A DNA stretch of 63,967 nt from contig JBKECT010000013.1 of assembly GCA_047974855.1 (NCBI GenBank), positions 1 through 63,967 on the forward strand, in the 5' to 3' direction. A program made the translations under genes and the position numbers. The notes beneath the pieces are model-generated. The model was not told the origin of the DNA, did not search any database, and saw only the letters and a list, made by a program, of their open reading frames with translations. This DNA is from CAYNRG01 sp047974855 (GTDB taxonomy: Bacteria; Bacillota_I; Bacilli_A; Erysipelotrichales; Erysipelotrichaceae). Numbering within the stretch: the stretch's first letter is position 1; the number at the start of each line of letters is the position of its first letter. This document shows, piece after piece, positions 27,089-35,043 of this stretch.

Positions 27089-29700
27089 CACTTCACCTCA
27101 TACCACGTATTGCCTTGCTTGCACTCCGCTAATAGCGGAACTTTCAATTCTAAGGCTGTGGTCATTCCCTCTTCAATCAAACTTTTCATTATCTCAACTT
27201 CATCTTTTACAACATCAAAAATTAATTCATCATGAACTTGCAAAATCATTTTTGATTTTAGCTGCCTCATATCTAATTCACTTTGAATTTTAATCATAGC
27301 CAGTTTAATTAAATCTGCTGCAGACCCCTGAATTGGAGCATTCATTGCTGCTCTCTTCCCAAATTCTCTGACCATATGATTTTTGTCATGAATCTCATGA
27401 ATTTCACGACGTCGATTCAATAGTGTTGTAACATATCCTTTTTGTTGGCATTCTTCAACTACCTCATCCATATACTCTTTAATTCGTGGATACTTTTCAA
27501 AATAAGTATCAATGTATTTTTTTGCATCTGCACGGCTAATTCCCAGTTGTTGGGATAAACCAAATTCTGATATACCATATACGACACCAAAGTTAACTGC
27601 TTTTGCTTGTCTTCTCATAACACTTGTCACTTCACTACTATCAACCCCAAAGACATCACTCGCCGTCTTTATATGTATATCTTCTCCTGTTTTAAATGCT
27701 TCAATTAACCCAGCTTCATTGGCCATATGAGCTAAAATGCGTAATTCAACTTGAGAGTAGTCTGCCGCCAATAATAAATTCCCTGGTGTCGGAATAAATG
27801 CTCGACGTATTTTTCTTGCTTGCTCATCTCTCACAGAGATGTTTTGCATATTTGGCTCTGTACTTGAAAGGCGACCAGTTTGTGTTGAACATTGGTGGTA
27901 AATCGTATGAATTTTACCGTCTTTATGAATGTATTTCTTCAATCCTTCTGCATAAGTACTATAAAACTTTTGAATCCTACGATATTCCATTAAATCATCA
28001 ATAATTGGGTGAATACCCTGTAGTTTTTCTAACACATCCACAGATGTACTTCTTTTTTTGTTTCCAGGTAAGTCCAATTCATCAAACAAGACTTCAGCCA
28101 ATTGCTTTGGTGACTTGATATTAAACTCTCTCTCACTATGTTTATAAATACTCTTGGTTAATTGATTTAGTTGTTGCAACGCATCTTCTGCAATTTCATC
28201 AAGAACTTTAGCATCTATACAAATACCTTCTCTTTCCATCTGAAAAAGAATTCTCACCAAAGGCATTTCAACTCGATTGAAAAGATCCTCCAAATCATAC
28301 TCCGCCACTTCAGTCTTACAAGTCAGATATAACTGATCTAAAAAAAATAATCGTTCTACTGTTGCTTCTGTTTGTTGTTCAAAATCCGGTAATTTAGGTT
28401 TGCTTTCTGTTCCATAAATATCACTCATCGTGTTTTTTTCTAAAAAGTTATATTTTTGCTTCACTCTGTCCCATGTCGTCAAATTACTGTCACATAAGAA
28501 AGTTGCAATCATAACATCATAAAAAAGTCCACTAACTTTAATATTTGAGCGTTCAAACTCTCTCATTAAACGTTTTGTGTCATACGTTATTTTGCTCATA
28601 TCAGAAGCCATCCACTCTAAACACTTTTCATCCTGTAGTAAATCTTCAAGTCTTATATAAACCACTTCTCCATGTTGAAGAAAAGCCATTCCCATAAGTT
28701 CACTTTGATAAAAGTCTTCCATACTATAATCTAATTCAATTTTTGTATTCTCAACAAAAAAACTTTTAGGACATCTCTTTACAACTTGAAATACTTGCTG
28801 TTGATCTGCTATCTGTGAACTTGATTCTGTTTCATTTTTCAAGTGTGGTTTCATTTTTTGAACCAAACTCTTCATTTCATTTTTATCAAAAAACCTAATT
28901 ACACTTTCAAATTGCGGATTATACAAGCATTCGTCGAGTATAAATGGAAGTGCTACATCTGTTTTTATTGTTGCCAACTCTTTTGATAGTCGTGCTTGAT
29001 CCGCAAATTCAATCACTTTTTCTTTTAGCTTCCCAGCTAACTCATCTGTACGATCAAGCAATCCCTCTACACTTTGGTACTTGCTTAGCAATTTTAGTGC
29101 TGTTTTTTCTCCAACACTTGGAATTCCCGGTATGTTATCCGACGCATCCCCCATCAGTCCCTTCAAATCTGTGATTTGATTTGCCACTATCCCTAGTGTT
29201 TCTTGCAGCTTCTCTTCATTCATTTCTTCCATCTCGGAAATTCCTTTTTTCATTAATAACACTGTTGTTGTCGCATCAATTAATTGTAGTAAGTCTCGGT
29301 CACTACTCAAAATATTAATATCCCAATCTTCATATTGCTTCGCTACTGTACCTATGATATCATCCGCCTCAATCCCCTCTAACTCACAACGATAGATGCC
29401 AAAAGCATCTAAATAATCACGAACTAGACCAAACTGAGGAATCAAGTCCTCAGGAGTATCTTTTCTTCCTCCTTTATACTCCTTATATAAGTCATGACGG
29501 AATGTTTTTTTTCCAGCATCAAAAGCTACTAAAACAGCATCTGGAGCCAGTAATTCCAACGCTTTGTTGAGCATTGTGGCAAAAGCATAAACCGCATTTG
29601 TCGGCACTCCAGTCGATGTCTTCATCGGTTGAGAGTAAATTGTTGCGTAATAACCCCTAAATAACATTGAATTCCCATCCACAAGTAACAATTTTCTCAT
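27088..29700 (-). CDS. polA: DNA polymerase I
   Basis: Repair and Okazaki-fragment-processing polymerase. 870 residues: an N-terminal 5'-nuclease (1-290, MRKLLLVDGNSMLFRGYYA, later DLKGLMGDASDNIPGIP) and a middle 3'-5' exonuclease-like domain (about 300-465). The polymerase domain has motif A ADYSQVELRILAHM, the O helix RRQAKAVNFGVVYGIS and motif C QVHDELIFDV. The exonuclease acidic pair (DxE) is not recognisable where expected (IELDYSMEDF), so proofreading is probably absent, as in Bacillus enzymes. AAGGAGAT precedes ATG 29700. Confidence 0.97.
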   Translation of the reverse strand: MRKLLLVDGNSMLFRGYYATIYSQPMKTSTGVPTNAVYAFATMLNKALELLAPDAVLVAFDAGKKTFRHDLYKEYKGGRKDTPEDLIPQFGLVRDYLDAFGIYRCELEGIEADDIIGTVAKQYEDWDINILSSDRDLLQLIDATTTVLLMKKGISEMEEMNEEKLQETLGIVANQITDLKGLMGDASDNIPGIPSVGEKTALKLLSKYQSVEGLLDRTDELAGKLKEKVIEFADQARLSKELATIKTDVALPFILDECLYNPQFESVIRFFDKNEMKSLVQKMKPHLKNETESSSQIADQQQVFQVVKRCPKSFFVENTKIELDYSMEDFYQSELMGMAFLQHGEVVYIRLEDLLQDEKCLEWMASDMSKITYDTKRLMREFERSNIKVSGLFYDVMIATFLCDSNLTTWDRVKQKYNFLEKNTMSDIYGTESKPKLPDFEQQTEATVERLFFLDQLYLTCKTEVAEYDLEDLFNRVEMPLVRILFQMEREGICIDAKVLDEIAEDALQQLNQLTKSIYKHSEREFNIKSPKQLAEVLFDELDLPGNKKRSTSVDVLEKLQGIHPIIDDLMEYRRIQKFYSTYAEGLKKYIHKDGKIHTIYHQCSTQTGRLSSTEPNMQNISVRDEQARKIRRAFIPTPGNLLLAADYSQVELRILAHMANEAGLIEAFKTGEDIHIKTASDVFGVDSSEVTSVMRRQAKAVNFGVVYGISEFGLSQQLGISRADAKKYIDTYFEKYPRIKEYMDEVVEECQQKGYVTTLLNRRREIHEIHDKNHMVREFGKRAAMNAPIQGSAADLIKLAMIKIQSELDMRQLKSKMILQVHDELIFDVVKDEVEIMKSLIEEGMTTALELKVPLLAECKQGNTWYEVK

Positions 29701-29720
29701 CGTTTTATCTCCTTTTTATC

Positions 29721-29729
29721 ATTTTATCA
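29721..29729 (-). promoter_or_regulatory. polA extended -10 promoter
   Basis: Minus-strand TGATAAAAT (TAAAAT at 29721-29726, TG at 29728-29729). Predicted start near 29714, leader about 14 bases. No -35 match. Confidence 0.5.
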
Positions 29730-29760
29730 TGAATTACCACTTTTTTGATTATTGACTTAT

Positions 29761-29789
29761 AAAAAGAGAGAATTTTGTTTATTCCTCTC
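29761..29789 (-). terminator. Terminator of the TroA/ZnuA-like lipoprotein gene
   Basis: GAGAGAAT (29766-29773) pairs with ATTCCTCTC (29781-29789, one bulged base) around a seven-base loop; the minus-strand side continues into TTTTT. It contains the stop codon at 29779-29781. Confidence 0.65.
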
Positions 29790-30897
29790 CTTCATAATCT
29801 CCTGCAGGTGTTGTGGTAGGTGTCGCAGTTGCCCCACCTGTTCCTGTTGATGTCCCTGTTGACCCATTTTCTCCAGTTGAAGAATCTCCTGTTCCATCTG
29901 GAGTTTCTGTTTCTGCTGGGATATTGGCTGCCACTATGGCATTCAATGCTGCTAAATTTTCATACATAAGAGACAAATAATCTTTATTTTCAGCAATTTG
30001 CCCATCCGAGAGGTTTGATAAGTCATTTAAGTTAATTACTGTTAGGTTTAACTCCGTACTTAACCGATTAAATAACTCTTCCATATCCACGGGCAAATTC
30101 TCTTCATATGCGATGTATTGAACCCCATCTTCTGTGATTCTATTCTTTATAATTTCATACTGCGCCTCTGTTGGAAGCACTCCATATTTTGAAAGAACTA
30201 CTGGATATAATTGAATACCATAAGTCTTTTGCCAACTTCCATATGTTGGTGTCATTGTCACAATTTTAATCGAAGTATTGCTGCTAACTAAGGAATTTGC
30301 TAAATTTTGAAACTCAGCATCCAACTGAACCAATTCCCGTTCTAAGGCAATGAATCTTTCTTCAAAAACCCCTTTACTTTCAGGATATGTGTTCACAAGC
30401 CAATCTCTAATATCTTTTGCCATACTCAACATCGCGATTGGATCAACCCACAAATATAGATCTCTCTCATCAATATCAATAGTATCAAAAACTTCACCAC
30501 GATAGTATGTAGACTCTACAAAAGTAACACCTCCATCCACAATGATAGGAGTATAACGTTGAAATTTGTAGATTGCATTCATACTGGATAAATCATTAGT
30601 TGCCACATTGGTCTCAGAAACACTACTGCTGTGTGAGGTCAAATAGGGTTCCAATGACCCAATGTGAAACAAAATCTCTGATTCAGTTAATATCGTTTGA
30701 TAATTTTCAAGCAAGTTTGCTCTTTGTACAATTGTTCCATCTTGAATTGAAACAAGTTGTAATTGATCCCCCGCAAGATAATTTAAAATATACCCCACCG
30801 GATAAACCGTATAAGCTACTTGAGTTTTCCTAGTTGTACAGCCAAATAATCCTAAAATTAAACTACTAACTGCTAAAATTTTTATTATTTTCTTCAT
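29779..30897 (-). CDS. Divergent TroA/ZnuA-fold lipoprotein lacking the usual metal-binding histidines
   Basis: Predicted surface lipoprotein, 372 residues from ATG 30897 (AAAGGAT upstream; the longer frame to 31011 reaches into the upstream gene and has no signal peptide start). Signal peptide MKKIIKILAVSSLILGLFGC has the lipobox Cys at 20. The body resembles the metal-binding component of zinc/manganese ABC importers (YPVGYILNYLAGD, GSLEPYL, LWVDPIAMLSMAKDIRDWL, YGVLPTEAQYEIIKNRI). At the places where family members carry metal-binding histidines it has IVQRANL (for EPHDYEP), RDLYLWVDP (for DPHVWLDP) and TPTYGSW (for HPAFGYL). A Gly/Thr/Ser-rich acidic tail (about 325-372) replaces the usual compact end. 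No ABC permease or ATPase for import is adjacent. Substrate unknown. Confidence 0.7.
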   Translation of the reverse strand: MKKIIKILAVSSLILGLFGCTTRKTQVAYTVYPVGYILNYLAGDQLQLVSIQDGTIVQRANLLENYQTILTESEILFHIGSLEPYLTSHSSSVSETNVATNDLSSMNAIYKFQRYTPIIVDGGVTFVESTYYRGEVFDTIDIDERDLYLWVDPIAMLSMAKDIRDWLVNTYPESKGVFEERFIALERELVQLDAEFQNLANSLVSSNTSIKIVTMTPTYGSWQKTYGIQLYPVVLSKYGVLPTEAQYEIIKNRITEDGVQYIAYEENLPVDMEELFNRLSTELNLTVINLNDLSNLSDGQIAENKDYLSLMYENLAALNAIVAANIPAETETPDGTGDSSTGENGSTGTSTGTGGATATPTTTPAGDYEGEE

Positions 30898-30908
30898 ATT
30901 AATCCTTT

Positions 30909-31988
30909 CTAAAGAGCTATTTTTTCTTGAAAATACTGAAAAATAATTCGACCTATCATATAAATTGGAACTGCTAAGATAATACCCCAACCTCCAAGTA
31001 ACATCCCACATCCTACAACACTAAATAAAGTCCATAGTGGATGAATACGATTTCCTCTCATATGAACAAGTGGTGCTATAACATAACTATCCATAGTTGA
31101 TAAAAGCACAATTCCAACAAGTAATATAATTAGAGAATGAGTTGGGAGCGTTAACGCTGTTAAAATGCCGATTCCATGTGCCAACATTGCTCCAAAATAC
31201 GGGACTATCAAGCCAATTGACATAAGTAGTGCAATGATCAACCAAGCTTTATGCCCAACTATCATATACAAAATAGAATATTCCACAAACTTGATAATCA
31301 TAATAATACATAAACTTTTTAAATAAGCCCCTATTCGTTCATCAATTTTTTTAAAAATTAATAGACAATCTGGATTAATATCACTAGCTATTCTATCAAT
31401 AAATCCCGTTACTCTTTGATAGTCAATTAACATGTAAATTGAAATAATGATGGTAAAAATAGCATTAGTGAGAAAATTAAGCACATTTGAAATAATCTCT
31501 GGCACCATTGCACTAAGCGTTGGAACGATCGTTCTAACTTCTCCTAAGGCTCCCTCTATCTGTTCAATGATTGCACTTGCCCAAACTGATGGCTCAGTTT
31601 TCAAGGCCCCCTCATAGATAGAAATTAAGTAATTCGCACTGTTCAAGAAACTATTTATCAACTGCCCAGTTCTCTCATAAAGAATGGGAGCAATCGCAAA
31701 AACAATCGCAGTTACCGCACCAATAAGCAGTAAAAATAAAATAGGTATCACTACTTTTTTTGATATCTTTCTCTTTTCCATTTTTCTTACAATAGGATAG
31801 AATAAATACGCAATAACAAATCCTATAAAAAATGGTGTTACAATTTGAATACCTGCTACTAAAATACCCTTCCATACTTTCTCTGTTTGGAGAAACAAGT
31901 AGACAATTAGCATCACCAAAATAATTTTGATTAATATCGTCAAATCAACACGTTCATTGATTTCACTTTTCCATTTTTGCCAATTCAT
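30909..31988 (-). CDS. AI-2E family transporter (PerM/YtvI-like membrane protein)
   Basis: Polytopic membrane protein, 359 residues, about eight membrane helices. It has the family layout: two N-terminal helices, a soluble segment (about 85-150), and a C-terminal block with the conserved GLIVPYFGAMLAHGIGIL and a late PLVHMRGNRIHPLWTLFSVVGCGMLLGGWGIILAVPIYMIG. Family members are proposed exporters of AI-2 or ions (some are Na+/H+ antiporters); the substrate cannot be read from sequence. AAAAGGAGAA precedes ATG 31988. The lipoprotein gene follows after 11 bases, so the two are co-transcribed from an extended -10 at 32010-32018. Confidence 0.88.
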   Translation of the reverse strand: MNWQKWKSEINERVDLTILIKIILVMLIVYLFLQTEKVWKGILVAGIQIVTPFFIGFVIAYLFYPIVRKMEKRKISKKVVIPILFLLLIGAVTAIVFAIAPILYERTGQLINSFLNSANYLISIYEGALKTEPSVWASAIIEQIEGALGEVRTIVPTLSAMVPEIISNVLNFLTNAIFTIIISIYMLIDYQRVTGFIDRIASDINPDCLLIFKKIDERIGAYLKSLCIIMIIKFVEYSILYMIVGHKAWLIIALLMSIGLIVPYFGAMLAHGIGILTALTLPTHSLIILLVGIVLLSTMDSYVIAPLVHMRGNRIHPLWTLFSVVGCGMLLGGWGIILAVPIYMIGRIIFQYFQEKIAL

Positions 31989-32009
31989 TTTAATGTTCTC
32001 CTTTTTTTA

Positions 32010-32018
32010 ATAATACCA
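32010..32018 (-). promoter_or_regulatory. Extended -10 promoter for the transporter-lipoprotein operon
   Basis: Minus-strand TGGTATTAT (TATTAT at 32010-32015, TG at 32017-32018), 22 bases before the ATG, in the 53-base gap after radC. Weak -35 (TTTTAT at 32033-32038). Confidence 0.5.
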
Positions 32019-32041
32019 CAAACTCAGCGGAAATAAAAGAA

Positions 32042-32716
32042 TCAAATTAGTCCTATTTCCTTAAAACTGAGCCATTCTGCGCGAGACACAATAAGGTGAT
32101 CTAGTACCTTCATTCCCATCATTTCTGCGCATTGTCCAAGCTGTATAGTCAGCTCCATATCCGCTTCACTAGGCGTTAAATCACCTGAAGGGTGATTATG
32201 CACCAACAACAGCTTACTAGCAGATACTAGGAGTGCTTCCTTAAAAATTTCTCGTGGATGAACCAAACTTCGATCTACTGTCCCTTTAAAAATAACCTTA
32301 TAGTTCAAAATATGATTTTTTACATTCAAAAAAACAACCAAGAAATTCTCTTGCTCAAGTATCCCGATTTCTTGTCTTAGCCATTTAACAAGGTGAGATG
32401 GATCTTTTACAACATCGCGGTTCAACCCTTTTTCATAGCTCATTCTTCTCGCTAATTCAAAGCAAGCCAAAATTTCTGTAGCCTTCACCGTTTTTATTCC
32501 CTTTACGCTCATCAAATCTTGGTCTGTTAATTGACTCAAGCCACCAACCCCATTTGCTTTCCTTAATACATCTTCCGCCACACTTAAACTAGAATTTCCA
32601 CGATAACCATGACGTAATAAAATAGCCAACAACTCCACATTGGACAACACTTTAATTCCATATCGATTCGCCTTTTCTCTTGGTCTTTCTTCTTTAGGAA
32701 TCTCTGCAACAATCAT
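32042..32716 (-). CDS. radC: RadC/YeeS-type JAB (MPN) domain protein
   Basis: 224 residues: an N-terminal helix-hairpin-helix part (DLMSVKGIKTVKATEILACFELARR) and a C-terminal JAB metalloenzyme fold with the metal motif HNHPSGDLTPSEAD, followed by DHLIVSRAEWLSFKEIGLI. Named for a supposed repair role that was later withdrawn; the true function is unknown, and a metal-dependent hydrolase activity is inferred. AGGAG and AAGGTGA precede ATG 32716. Confidence 0.93.
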   Translation of the reverse strand: MIVAEIPKEERPREKANRYGIKVLSNVELLAILLRHGYRGNSSLSVAEDVLRKANGVGGLSQLTDQDLMSVKGIKTVKATEILACFELARRMSYEKGLNRDVVKDPSHLVKWLRQEIGILEQENFLVVFLNVKNHILNYKVIFKGTVDRSLVHPREIFKEALLVSASKLLLVHNHPSGDLTPSEADMELTIQLGQCAEMMGMKVLDHLIVSRAEWLSFKEIGLI

Positions 32717-32765
32717 TCACCTTCTCCTTTTTATTTTTTTATCCATTATCCTGTTTCTTCCTAAT

Positions 32766-32793
32766 AAAAAACACAACCCATTTAATTGTTGTG
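32766..32793 (-). terminator. tex terminator
   Basis: CACAAC (32772-32777) pairs with GTTGTG (32788-32793) around a ten-base loop holding the tex stop codon; the minus-strand side ends in TTTTTT (32766-32771). Confidence 0.75.
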
Positions 32794-34905
32794 CTTTAAT
32801 AGCGTTAATTGAACTTTTTGTCTTTCTAAATCAATGTCATAAACCCAAACTTTAACTATATCACCCACGGCGACAACTTCACTTGGATGAGCAATTCTCT
32901 TAGTACTCATTTTAGAAATGTGCACTAATCCATCTTCATGAAGTCCAATATCAACAAATGCCCCAAAATCAACAACATTTCTGACAACACCCTCTAATTC
33001 ATCTCCTTTTTTTAAGTCCTCTATTTCTAACACATCTTTTCTCAATAGAGGACCATCAAATTCATCACGATAGTCTCGCAGTGGCTGACCAATAGCATCC
33101 ACTATATCTCTTAATGTATATTCATCAACTTCTATTTCTTGAACTTTTTTCTGGTCAATGACAACCTTCTCTCCTAATTCTTTGATTTGGCACAATTTCA
33201 TAATTTTCTCTGCGATGTGATAACTCTCAGGATGAATTCCTGTTTGATCTAAACTGTTCTCTCCATTTTTTATTCTTAAAAATCCAGCACATTGTTGAAA
33301 AGCTTTATCACCAATTTTCTTAACCAGCTTTATCTCTTCACGCGACTTAAATCGCCCCGCTTTATCACGGTAATCCACAATAGCCTGAGCACTTGCTTTG
33401 GTTAGACCTGATACGTAGCGTAATAGTTCTGAACTTGCAGTGTTAATATCTACTCCTACACGGTTAACTGACTTTACAATCGCAAATTCCAATTGTTCTG
33501 TTAGCTTTTTCTGTGGCAAATCATGTTGGTATTGTCCAACCCCTATACTTTTAGGGTCAATTTTAATTAACTCTGATAATGGATCTAACAACCTTCTGCC
33601 AATTGAAATAGCAGACCGCTCTTCAACATGTAAATCAGGGAATTCTTTCCTTGCCAATTCACTTGCACTATATACTGAAGCTCCCGCTTCACTGACAAGT
33701 GTATACTGTACATCTAACTTGTTTTTTTTAATTATTTCAGCAATAAAACTTTCAGATTCACGTGAAGCCGTCCCATTCCCAATCGCCACAATCTCAATTG
33801 GGTATTTTTTGAATAATGTCAATAAACTTTTTTCTGCTTCATCTTTTTTATTATGTGGAGCATGTGGATAGATAACCTTGATATCCATTAGTTTTCCAGT
33901 ATCATCAATGACTGCCAATTTACATCCTGTTCTAAAGGCCGGATCAAATCCCAAAATCATCTTTTTTTGAAGTGGTGGTTGTAATAACAATTTTTCTAAA
34001 TTCAAAGAGAAAATATCAATAGATTGATTTTGTGCACTTTCTGATAAATCAGAACGAACTTGCCTTTCCACACTCGGAAACATCAATCGTTTACAACCAT
34101 CTTTTACTGCATCCTCAATCTCCGCTAAACAAACTGTTTCACGATCTTTTGTAATGCCACGAATTGCATATTTAATTAAATAATCTTTATCATATTCAAT
34201 CGATACACTAATTACTTTTTCTTTTTCTGCTCGATCCATTGCCATAACACGATGACTAGCCATTGAGCTTAACCGTTCTTGATGATCGTAGTACATTCGG
34301 TATGTTTTTTGACTATCTTCATGATCTTTCTTTTCTTTTGTGCTAATCTTACCCCATTGCAAAATTGATTCTTGCACCTTCCATCTTAGCTTTGCTTGAT
34401 CACTAACCATTTCAGCTAAAATGTCTTTAGCTCCTTGAATTGCTTCTTCTATACTAGCAACCTCTTTACTTAAGTACTTTTTAGCTTCTTCCTCAACATT
34501 TCCATCTCTTGGACAAGTTTTTATCCATTGTGCTAATGGTTCCAAGCCTTTGGCAATAGCCTCTGTTGCCCTTGTTTTTTTCTTTTGTTGATATGGACGA
34601 TAAATATCTTCAACTTGAGCTAATTTTGTGCAATTTTCTACCTCTTTTTTAATTTCATCTGTAAGTTTCCCTTGTGTTTCAATAATTCTCAAAACATCTT
34701 CTTTTCTTTTCTTCAAATTTTCCTGATAATCATATTCTTTTTGAATATAAAGGATTTGTTCCTCATCTAATCCTTTAGTCATTTCCTTACGATATCGAGC
34801 AATAAATGGAACGGTACTTCCCTCTGCCAACAAATTCAAAGTGTTTTGAACTTGCTGCATATCAATTTTAAGTTGTTCTGCTATTGGTTTTATTAAAGTT
34901 TCCAT
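32782..34905 (-). CDS. tex: Tex-family RNA-binding transcription accessory protein
   Basis: Conserved nucleic-acid-binding protein (Spt6 relative, YdcI in Bacillus). 707 residues: an N-terminal helical region (METLIKPIAEQLKIDMQQV, then VPFIARYRKEMTKGLDE), a YqgF/RNase H-like domain with ILGFDPAFRTGCKLAVID and AIGNGTASRE, helix-hairpin-helix motifs (VGVDINTASSELLRYVSGLT), and a C-terminal S1 domain (about 630-700, LEGVVRNVVDFGAFVDIGL to VHISKMS). The domain set is complete. AAAAGGAG precedes ATG 34905. It is divergent from the PASTA gene. Confidence 0.95.
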   Translation of the reverse strand: METLIKPIAEQLKIDMQQVQNTLNLLAEGSTVPFIARYRKEMTKGLDEEQILYIQKEYDYQENLKKRKEDVLRIIETQGKLTDEIKKEVENCTKLAQVEDIYRPYQQKKKTRATEAIAKGLEPLAQWIKTCPRDGNVEEEAKKYLSKEVASIEEAIQGAKDILAEMVSDQAKLRWKVQESILQWGKISTKEKKDHEDSQKTYRMYYDHQERLSSMASHRVMAMDRAEKEKVISVSIEYDKDYLIKYAIRGITKDRETVCLAEIEDAVKDGCKRLMFPSVERQVRSDLSESAQNQSIDIFSLNLEKLLLQPPLQKKMILGFDPAFRTGCKLAVIDDTGKLMDIKVIYPHAPHNKKDEAEKSLLTLFKKYPIEIVAIGNGTASRESESFIAEIIKKNKLDVQYTLVSEAGASVYSASELARKEFPDLHVEERSAISIGRRLLDPLSELIKIDPKSIGVGQYQHDLPQKKLTEQLEFAIVKSVNRVGVDINTASSELLRYVSGLTKASAQAIVDYRDKAGRFKSREEIKLVKKIGDKAFQQCAGFLRIKNGENSLDQTGIHPESYHIAEKIMKLCQIKELGEKVVIDQKKVQEIEVDEYTLRDIVDAIGQPLRDYRDEFDGPLLRKDVLEIEDLKKGDELEGVVRNVVDFGAFVDIGLHEDGLVHISKMSTKRIAHPSEVVAVGDIVKVWVYDIDLERQKVQLTLLKHNN

Positions 34906-34925
34906 TCTCTTTCTCCTTTTTATCT

Positions 34926-34934
34926 AATATAGCA
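34926..34934 (-). promoter_or_regulatory. tex extended -10 promoter
   Basis: Minus-strand TGCTATATT (TATATT at 34926-34931, TG at 34933-34934). Predicted start near 34919, leader about 14 bases; no -35 match. Confidence 0.5.
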
Positions 34935-34969
34935 ATGGTATCACAAATTCATTGTTCTGACACTCTTTT

Positions 34970-34991
34970 TTAATCAATTAAAATTGATTAA
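34970..34991. promoter_or_regulatory. 22-base palindrome between divergent tex and PASTA genes
   Basis: TTAATCAATT-AA-AATTGATTAA: perfect 10-bp arms around a two-base centre. It lies 28-49 bases upstream of the PASTA-gene -10 and about 40 bases upstream of the tex -10. The two-base loop and lack of a following T run argue against a terminator, so an operator is the better reading. Confidence 0.4.
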
Positions 34992-35015
34992 TTACTATTT
35001 AATTATAACAAAATA

Positions 35016-35024
35016 TGATATAAT
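35016..35024 (+). promoter_or_regulatory. Extended -10 promoter of the PASTA-array gene
   Basis: TGATATAAT (TG at 35016-35017, TATAAT at 35019-35024). Predicted start near 35031 leaves about 13 bases before ATG 35044, just enough for GAGG at 35033-35036. Confidence 0.6.
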
Positions 35025-35043
35025 ATTTTAGTGAGGTCATTTT

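Noticed and set aside
27088..27090. Possible mycoplasma-type genetic code (TGA as Trp)
   Set aside because: polA, rseP-operon genes and others end at TGA in the expected places, and Trp codons inside conserved motifs are TGG.
30898..31011. 38-residue N-terminal extension of the lipoprotein frame
   Set aside because: It overlaps the transporter gene and would bury the signal peptide; ATG 30897 has a good ribosome binding site.
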